Positions 1 through 5,588 of a stretch of DNA of 5,588 nt are shown here, one piece after another. The DNA comes from a bacterium (lineage in GTDB: Bacteria; Margulisbacteria; Marinamargulisbacteria; SXXA01): assembly GCA_018402095.1 (NCBI GenBank), contig JAGYJO010000099.1:1-5588 (forward strand), given 5' to 3'. Every line of letters starts with the position of its first letter. Position 1 is the stretch's first letter. The position numbers and the translations under genes are program-made. The notes beneath the pieces are model-generated. The model was given only the letters and a program-made list of their open reading frames with translations, did no database searches and was not told the DNA's origin.

Positions 1-1059
1 AAAAAAGTAGTAGATGCTGCCATTGAAGTAGGAACCCTTAATGCCGATGAAAAATCGTCGACTCTTGATGTTCTTCAGCCAGGGATTGATTCCTTCAGGT
101 CTGGTATGGAGGAGATGTTTAAAGATCAGATGATTGATCGTATGAAATCGAACATGGGTGGTGTTGAGGGACATCCACCAGTAGAGGGTGCATCACCGCC
201 AGAAAAACCAGAGATGACAGAGACGATGAAAACGATGCAGACTGTTGGAACTGCTGTCACGACTACTTTTTCTGTATTGGGTGTCTTGCAAGGTCTCTCT
301 GAACTCAAATCGGGATACCAAGAGATTAAGTCAATCATGAATAATGATAAATTGAGTGCCTTTAATAAAATTTCAGGTATCGCTTCCAATTCCTTTCATA
401 TGCTTGTAGGTGCTACACGAGTGACGGCGGGCGTAGTGACGATTAGTGTTGTGGCGGGTGCTTCTACGGCGGGATTGGCGGTTCTGGCGCCATTGGCAGC
501 GCCTGCGACAATGGGTTTTGGGCTTTATACTGCCGGTGTTTTTCTGAAAAAAGGGGGTGAGGAACTCCAGGCAGCGCGTTCATTTGCTGTTGCGGACAGA
601 ATGATTAATAATCAGGGGCCTGCTATTGATAGCACTACGATCAAGGGCAAAATTCATAATTTTATACTGACGGTCAGTACGGGAAAAAGCATCGATGAAC
701 TACAGACGATGGTCTCTGATATCAAAACGAAACATGGGGACAAGGCTGGGGACTATGTTAAGTTAGAGCAAAAGTATCACAATCGAAAAGCCTTAGCTGA
801 AGTGGTTCGTGCCGGTACGGTTGCGACAGCTACGCTTGCTTTTAGTGGACTCTCTGCGTTGATTCCTTTGACAACACCTTTTTTAGGACCCTTTGCGTTG
901 GCGTTACCGATTGTAGTCGGTGGTGCGACGGCTTTGGTTGGTTTTCGTATTGCAAAATCCCCTGAAAAAGCAGCAGAAAATATTCGCACTGAAATCAATG
1001 CCAAGTTTCCAGAACCCAAAGACCCTATGCCCAATGGGCATGTGGACACAACCACTTAA
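1..1059 (+). CDS. Unrecognised protein with two hydrophobic Gly/Ala-rich regions (5' partial)
   Basis: I do not recognise this gene. The frame is open from the first base of the window, so it is the 3' end of a longer gene with 352 visible residues. An ATG at 106 has only a weak upstream CAGG, and the preceding codons look coding, so I do not take it as the start. In visible numbering, about residues 40-75 are polar and Pro/Glu/Met-rich. Residues about 142-183 and 271-318 are long Gly/Ala/Val-rich hydrophobic stretches, each able to form a helical hairpin in a membrane. Between them lies a charged, probably helical stretch. The tail is polar and ends in three threonines. This layout recalls membrane-inserting secreted proteins such as translocators or host-membrane effectors, but no diagnostic motif was seen and that is speculation. 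It converges on the minus-strand operon and is probably an independent unit. Confidence 0.75.
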   Translation, partial: KKVVDAAIEVGTLNADEKSSTLDVLQPGIDSFRSGMEEMFKDQMIDRMKSNMGGVEGHPPVEGASPPEKPEMTETMKTMQTVGTAVTTTFSVLGVLQGLSELKSGYQEIKSIMNNDKLSAFNKISGIASNSFHMLVGATRVTAGVVTISVVAGASTAGLAVLAPLAAPATMGFGLYTAGVFLKKGGEELQAARSFAVADRMINNQGPAIDSTTIKGKIHNFILTVSTGKSIDELQTMVSDIKTKHGDKAGDYVKLEQKYHNRKALAEVVRAGTVATATLAFSGLSALIPLTTPFLGPFALALPIVVGGATALVGFRIAKSPEKAAENIRTEINAKFPEPKDPMPNGHVDTTT

Positions 1060-1087
1060 TCACAAGTATAAAACATTGTGATTAAGT
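1054..1087. terminator. 12-bp perfect inverted repeat, possible bidirectional terminator
   Basis: The arms 1054-1065 (ACTTAATCACAA) and 1076-1087 (TTGTGATTAAGT) are perfectly complementary around a 10-nt loop. The left arm contains the stop codon (1057-1059) of the plus-strand gene. The repeat sits in the gap between two converging genes, where a terminator serving both strands is expected. The stem is AT-rich and no T tract follows on either strand, so it is not a classical intrinsic terminator. GTGATTAA recurs at 1121-1128, and a short CTAGC/GCTAG pair (1094-1098 with 1112-1116) lies next to it. Confidence 0.4.
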
Positions 1088-1133
1088 AATTATCTAGCCC
1101 CTATAGAGATAGCTAGTTGCGTGATTAATTGAT

Positions 1134-1766
1134 TTAAAGACTCGCTTTATAATCTTTGATCTTGTCATACGTCGCCAAAATGTCTTCGACGTACTTCTTT
1201 GTTTTGAGATCGACCTGTTTGTTGGCACGACTCACGGCGCCATATCCTTTGAAATAAGACGCCAATGCCAATGACGCTTGTGCAGATTCGGATTCCCAAC
1301 GACCCAGCATACGCTTGATATAGGACATCGTACCTCTTGTGTTTTGGATGATGTCAAAGGGGTCTGTGATTCCCAGTGAAGGATAATTGAAATCTTTGAT
1401 TTGTCCCAGGCCTTTGGCTCCGGTTGAGCTGACTGCCATTTTGTTAAAGCTGCTTTCTCGTGACATGAGTGCTGCGATAAACAAGGGGTCGACTTTGAGC
1501 TCTTGGGCACTGTCTATTAAGGCACTGGAAATAGCCTCGGCTTCTTCTGTAGGTATTTTGCGATACGTAGCGGTGATGTATCCAAATATCGCTTGGGCAT
1601 CCCGACTACTGACCTCTTCTACCCAGACTTGTTGTGGCTCGTGGTCATCAAAAGTAACCTGTTGGAGAACAATATTTTCTGCGGAGATATTTTGAGAGGA
1701 GGGTCCTTTTTCGCCATGGGAGAACATAAAGAAAAGAACAATGACGACAATGGGAATGGTGTACAT
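1134..1766 (-). CDS. Membrane-anchored lytic transglycosylase, SLT domain
   Basis: This 210-residue protein is predicted to cleave the glycan strands of peptidoglycan in the periplasm, leaving 1,6-anhydro-muramyl ends. Residues 3-15 form a hydrophobic N-terminal segment. No clear signal-peptidase site follows, so it is more likely a signal anchor than a cleaved signal. About residues 25-75 are a linker. The SLT domain covers about 80-200. The catalytic glutamate is E104 in the Glu-Ser motif (SRESSFN). The conserved GLxQ motif is at 119-122 (GLGQ), the N-x-x-x-G motif is at 141-145, and the Tyr-Phe-Lys-Gly-Tyr-Gly stretch near 171-176 replaces the usual Asn-Ala-Gly motif. The start ATG lies 7 nt after the inferred proS stop, with only a weak, distant Shine-Dalgarno (GGAAAG), which suggests translational coupling. 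It is the last gene of the minus-strand row. Which SLT subfamily it belongs to cannot be settled by eye. Confidence 0.88.
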   Translation of the reverse strand: MYTIPIVVIVLFFMFSHGEKGPSSQNISAENIVLQQVTFDDHEPQQVWVEEVSSRDAQAIFGYITATYRKIPTEEAEAISSALIDSAQELKVDPLFIAALMSRESSFNKMAVSSTGAKGLGQIKDFNYPSLGITDPFDIIQNTRGTMSYIKRMLGRWESESAQASLALASYFKGYGAVSRANKQVDLKTKKYVEDILATYDKIKDYKASL

Positions 1767-1773
1767 AAGGACG

Positions 1774-3482
1774 TTAGCAACTTTCCAAGAGCAAATGGAG
1801 TCGTGGTATTAGCTCGGACTCATTTACTTTTTCTACCTCACCACTACGGCGATTTTTGATTTCCAATAAGCCCTCTTTCCCAGGTTTTACCAACAATGAT
1901 CTGAAATGGAAACCCTATTAATTCGGCATCTTTGAATTTAATGCCGGGTTCAGCGCGGTCATCGAAGAGCGTGTCGATATTTTCGTTTTGCAACGGCCAT
2001 GGAAGCAGGTTGGTCGGGTAAAAGTCAAGGAGTGCGGCGTCTCAGCTTGCCAAAATGAGAACCACTTCAAATGGGGCCAATGCGCCAGCCAGATAAATGC
2101 CCTCAGTCGTGGGATTGTTCGATAGCGGCGGCAACTGTTCGTCCAATACCAACGCCATAGCAGCCTGAGGATCATGGACTTGTTTTTGCCGTCTTGGTTG
2201 GGTGAATTGACAGTCATTTTATCGCTGTAAGTTTCGCTCAGTTTGAAGATACGACCAACTTCGATCCCACGACGGATCTCATAAGCGCCTGTGTCATTGG
2301 GAGATATCTCACCCGATACGGCATTGCGAATATCTGCGATGGTGAAGGGTACGAAGTCACGACCTGGTGCCAAGATAGCTGCATATGGTGGTTGCTTGGT
2401 TGGCACCGGTGACCATCTCAAGGCACCTGGCATGACGCTGTGATCGGCGATGAGAGGGATGTTGAGCCCTATAGGGCCTGCATAACCAAGGTCTGATGTC
2501 AAAGAGTTTTTTTGACCAGGCTTTCTGAGGCGAATACCAATTCAGAAACCTCAAGACGTTTTGAGTTTGATTTCATTGACTTCGTGATGGCCACAAATTA
2601 GGCTGCGATAGGGGCATTGTCTGCCAAGTAAATCATGGTTTTCATCACGGCCTTGCTGTCGTGATATTTAAAATTCAGCGACTTCGAGACTGTTTTTTGC
2701 CAGGGGTTAGAATGGCAACAGCGGCTGGGACCTGGGGCTCTGTCCGGTGTTGTCGTGTCATTTGCGGTACACGCCGCGGCTTCGACGTTGGCTGCGAACT
2801 GACAGTGGATACAGGTGATGACAGCATCTTCGCCGGTGTCGGCTAGGACCATGAACTCTGCGGACACACTGCCACCAATAGCCCCAGAGTCGGCTTGTAC
2901 CATCCGAAAGCCAAGTCCACATCGGGAAAAAATACGCTCATACGCCTGGCGCATGTCTTCGTAAGTTTGGTCGAGGCTTTCCCATGTACTGTGAAAACTA
3001 TAAGCGTCCTTCATACCAAATTCACGGCCGCGCATGAGTCCAAATCGTGGGCGAATTTCATCCCGAAATTTGCTTTGTATTTGATAAAGATTGATCGGGA
3101 GCTGCTTGTATGATTTGACGCTTTGCGTCACGAGGTCTGTGATGACTTCTTCATGGGTAGGTCCCAATAGAAAATCATTGTCGTGACGGTCTTTGAACCG
3201 CAATAGTTCGGGGCCGTATTTTGTCCAGCGACCCGATTGTTGCCAGAGAGACGCGGGGACCACCATGGGCATGATCACCTCTTGGGCCCCACTGCGGTTC
3301 ATTTCTTCTCTGACAATGGCTTCAAATTTGCGGATCACACGTACCCCCATCGGTAGCAACGTGTAGATACCCGAGGCTACTTTGCGGATGAGACCAGCAC
3401 GCATCATGAGCTGATGGCTGATGACCTCTGCGTCCCGAGGTGTTTCTTTGAGTGTGGGAATGAGGGCTTGTGAAAAACGCAT
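1774..3482 (-). pseudogene. proS: Prolyl-tRNA synthetase, frame broken many times in its 3' half
   Basis: ProRS charges tRNA-Pro with proline in the cytoplasm. Residues 1-249 read cleanly and match the bacterial long form: MRFSQALIPTLKETP start, motif 1 region 59-76, LGPTHEE at 106-112, and motif 2 FRDEIRPRFG at 139-148. The editing insertion begins near 224. As given, the frame ends at a TAA at 2600-2598. Homology continues in shifting frames: GHHEVNEIKL, VTGANQATT, PGRDF, ADIRNAVSG, RRGIEVG, motif 3 GCYGVGIGR, then the anticodon-binding domain (LFDDRAEPGIKF, DAELIG, IIVGKTWERG). It stops at a TAA at 1776-1774. The span equals about 570 codons, against 572 residues in E. coli, so little is missing. 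An Arg expected before Pro in the LFDDR region is absent. Most jumps fit one-base losses in short homopolymers. ProRS is essential, so assembly error or a second copy is more likely than true loss. The ATG is 3 nt after the lpdA stop. Confidence 0.9.
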
Positions 3483-3485
3483 GGC

Positions 3486-4886
3486 TTAGAGTGCTTTTCT
3501 AGGGGCCGCGTGAGCTGAGTGACCAAAGAATACTTCAGCCGCTTCCATCACGGTTTCGGATAAAGTTGGGTGTGCGTGAACGCTGCTGGCGATATCATAG
3601 GCCGTAGCACCCATTTCAACGGCAAGAACCGCTTCGCCTATCAATTCACCTGCACCATGGCCAACGATACCGACCCCGAGAATACGCTCTGTGCCTGGTT
3701 CGATGATGAGTTTGGTGAGTCCTTCGGCATGGTCCATCGTCAATGCGCGACCAGACGCAGCCCAAGGGAATTTCCCGACTTGTACGGTGATGTTTTTTGC
3801 TTTGGCGTCGTTTTCCGTGAGGCCACACCAGGCCACTTCTGGCATCGTGAATACAACGGCAGGGAGCACAACATTTTTCATGCTACCGATGTCACCACAG
3901 ATATTGGCGACCGCGATGCGGGCTTCCTTGAGGCTTTATGGCCAACATCGCACCGATAACGTCAAAGCAATCGCATAAATGTTGGCATCATCTGTTCGGG
4001 TATGTGTCGCTGGCTTTGATAGCCGCGATCATCTACGATGACTCGGTATTTTCCAGTCCCAGGTTTTGAGAATTAGGCTGCGTCCAATGGAGACCAATAC
4101 ACTGGTCAAAGCAAGTGATCTTGCCATCTTCAAAGGTGACAGCGATTTGTTTGCCTTTGTGGCCATTTTTTGGACTTTGGTGTTGAGCAAGATTTCTTCG
4201 AAAGCACCTTGTGCATACTTGGTAACGGGTCTGACAAGGTCGGCATCCGCACCAGACAAAAGACTTCCTGCAGCTTCGACGACAGTGACTTTTGATCCCA
4301 ATGTCGCGTAGACGGTGCCGAGCTCCATGCCGATATAGCCACCACCCACGACGAGTAATGTCTCTGGAATATCGGGCAATTCAAGTGCTTCTGTAGAGGT
4401 CATGACGCGTGGGTTTCCAAGGTCAAACGCCGCAGGCAAGGCAGGTCGTGAGCCACTGGCCAAAATCGCATGATCGAAGGTGTATCGCTCTTGGCCTGCT
4501 TCTGTTTCTACACGCAATTCTTGGGAGCCTTCGAAGTGGGCACGTCCTTTGAGAATGGTGACGTTACGGGCTTTTCCGATTTGACGGATACCACCGGAGA
4601 GTTTGTCGATGACGCCGTTTTTCCAGGTCCGCATGGTGTCTAGATTAATGCTTGGTTTTTCGAATTGTAGACCCCATTTCTCAGCGTGCTTGGCCTCTTT
4701 GAGGATTTTGCTGACATTGAGCAATGCTTTTGAAGGGATACAGCCTCTGTTGAGACAAACCCCACCAAGGTTTTCGTCTTGTTCTACGAGAAGGACTTTT
4801 TTGCCATGATCTGCGGCGTAAAAAGCAGCTGCATAGCCGCCAGGACCAGCACCAATCACAACGATATCTGTATGTTGTTTTTTCAT
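3486..4886 (-). pseudogene. lpdA: Dihydrolipoamide dehydrogenase (E3), frameshifted in the middle
   Basis: E3 reoxidises the dihydrolipoyl groups of the pyruvate dehydrogenase complex and passes electrons through FAD to NAD+. From ATG 4886, residues 1-243 read cleanly: FAD-binding GAGPGGYAAAF at 12-22, redox-active disulfide C44 and C49 in GGVCLNRGCIPSK, and NAD-binding GGGYIGME at 181-188. The frame then breaks at about 4156 and ends early at 4029. Between about 4156 and 3930 homology hops frames (VLVSIGR, NSQNLGLENTE, IVDDRG, RTDDANIYAI, DVIGAMLA). From about 3930 to the TAA at 3488-3486 it is clean again, carrying the dimerisation domain with the catalytic His-Glu pair in HAHPTLSE. Total length of about 467 codons is normal for the family. 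The start is 4 nt after the aceF stop, with AAAGGG as a plausible Shine-Dalgarno. Adjacency to the pyruvate-type E2 assigns it to that complex, though E3 is often shared with other dehydrogenases. Confidence 0.92.
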
Positions 4887-4903
4887 CGGATTACCCTTTC
4901 ACC
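4887..4903 (-). promoter_or_regulatory. Ribosome binding site of lpdA inside the end of aceF
   Basis: On the minus strand the last codons of aceF contain AAAGGG, followed by the TAA stop and TCCG before the lpdA ATG at 4886. The spacing of about 7 nt suits a Shine-Dalgarno. This supports 4886 as the lpdA start and suggests that ribosomes pass directly from aceF to lpdA. The proS and transglycosylase starts have no comparably clear site. Confidence 0.5.
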
Positions 4904-5588
4904 CATGATTCAGGGAATGTCTCTAGTGTTGTGATCAATGTTTGCATAAAACGGGCACCATCGGCACCATCGATAACGCGGTGGTCATAAGAAACGCTGA
5001 TAGGAAGGATGATACGCTCGACGACGTTGCCATCCTTGAATACCGCACGCGACTGACCTTTGGATAATCCCAAAATAGCGGTGTCTGGGGTGTTGACGAT
5101 AGGGGTGAATGGCCCTGCGCCCAAGCCACCCAAATTGGACACGGTGAAGCTGCCACCTTGGAGATCGTCTAGGCCGATTTGGCGTTTTCTGGCTTTTTCA
5201 GCGATAGCGTTGAGGTCTTCAGAGATCTCTGCGATAGATTTTTTGTCGACATCTCTGATGACAGGGACCATTAATCCCGCTTCTGTATCCACAGCTACAC
5301 CGAGATGAATATACTGCTTGTAGATGATGGTGTTGGCGATGTCGTCAAAAGACGCATTGAAAACAGCGTGTTCTTTCAATGCAGCAACAACGGCTTTTAA
5401 AATAAGAACGGTGACGGTGAGTTTAATATCTTTTTTGGCGTAGTCTGCGACGTGTTTTTTGCGCAATGCCATCAACTCTGTAATATCGGCTTCGCCAAAC
5501 TGTGTGACGTGGGGAACCGCATGCCAGTTTTGAACCATCTTTTCGCCAATTTTTTTACGAAGAGAACTGATGGGTTTGATGTCGATAT
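4891..5588 (-). CDS. aceF: Dihydrolipoamide acetyltransferase (E2 of pyruvate dehydrogenase), 3' part
   Basis: E2 moves the acetyl group from lipoamide to CoA and forms the core of the pyruvate dehydrogenase complex. The frame runs in from the right edge, leaving 231 visible residues, all from the C-terminal catalytic domain. The lipoyl and E3-binding domains must lie outside the window. The ATG at 5538 is internal, because the coding homology (ISSLRKKIGEKM) continues upstream of it. Seen features are NWHAVPHVTQFGEADITEL, the FTPIVNTPDTAILGLSK stretch, and the catalytic SVSYDHRVIDGADGARF, with His 202 and Asp 206 in visible numbering. The Pro-His-Val-Thr and Thr-Pro-Ile-Val-Asn-Thr-Pro signatures fit the pyruvate E2 rather than the 2-oxoglutarate E2 (sucB). 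The stop is 4 nt before lpdA, the standard aceEF-lpd order. The reading frame is clean throughout. Confidence 0.93.
   Translation of the reverse strand, partial: IDIKPISSLRKKIGEKMVQNWHAVPHVTQFGEADITELMALRKKHVADYAKKDIKLTVTVLILKAVVAALKEHAVFNASFDDIANTIIYKQYIHLGVAVDTEAGLMVPVIRDVDKKSIAEISEDLNAIAEKARKRQIGLDDLQGGSFTVSNLGGLGAGPFTPIVNTPDTAILGLSKGQSRAVFKDGNVVERIILPISVSYDHRVIDGADGARFMQTLITTLETFPESWVKG

Noticed and set aside
1027..1041. GC-rich palindrome ATGCCCA-A-TGGGCAT near the end of the left gene
   Set aside because: It lies inside the coding frame, has a very small loop and no following T tract, so it is not supported as a terminator.
1387..1859. Plus-strand open frames opposite the lytic transglycosylase gene
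   Set aside because: They lie antisense to a gene with a clear SLT motif series, and their translations show no domain-like pattern.
2357..2554. Short minus-strand open frame inside proS as a separate gene
   Set aside because: Its only recognisable part (VTGANQATT) is one of the displaced ProRS segments, so it is a by-product of the frameshifts.
1918..3881. Programmed frameshifting or recoding as an explanation for proS and lpdA
   Set aside because: There are too many shifts, at unrelated sites without a shared slippery sequence plus downstream structure, and most are simple run contractions.
3570..3978. Plus-strand open frames opposite the 3' part of lpdA
   Set aside because: They are shadows of the strongly conserved E3 dimerisation domain on the other strand.
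5538..5588. ATG at 5538 as the true start of a short acyltransferase
   Set aside because: The frame stays open to the window edge and the upstream residues match the E2 catalytic domain, so the gene is cut by the window.

Overview
The window is a piece of a bacterial chromosome using the standard genetic code. It is most likely from a proteobacterium, and probably a gammaproteobacterium, because the E2, E3 and prolyl-tRNA synthetase sequences resemble the enterobacterial proteins over long stretches. The genus cannot be read from the sequence. No RNA gene, CRISPR array, insertion sequence or phage gene is visible, and no stretch above 300 bases lacks a gene.

Layout: positions 1-1059 (+) hold the 3' part of an unrecognised gene. 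Its frame is open from the first base and it encodes a protein with two long Gly/Ala-rich hydrophobic regions. A 74-bp convergent intergenic gap follows, with a 12-bp perfect inverted repeat that could be a bidirectional terminator. The rest, 1134-5588, is one tightly packed minus-strand gene row. In transcription order it is aceF (E2 of pyruvate dehydrogenase, 5' end outside the window), lpdA (E3), proS (prolyl-tRNA synthetase) and a small membrane-anchored lytic transglycosylase. The gaps are 4, 3 and 7 nt, so this looks like one operon that joins pyruvate oxidation, tRNA charging and cell-wall turnover. Its promoter must lie beyond 5588.

The most notable feature is that lpdA and proS do not read through as given. 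Both keep near full-length content, with recognisable motifs from start to stop. However, the reading frame jumps many times inside two zones, about 3.93-4.16 kb in lpdA and about 1.86-2.74 kb in proS. Most jumps can be repaired by adding one base to a short homopolymer run (CC to CCC, G to GG, AAA to AAAA). That is the signature of homopolymer undercalling in the assembly, or of recent slippage mutations, rather than old gene decay. The other genes are clean.

No clearly new biological system is visible. The best candidate for novelty is the unrecognised gene at the left edge.
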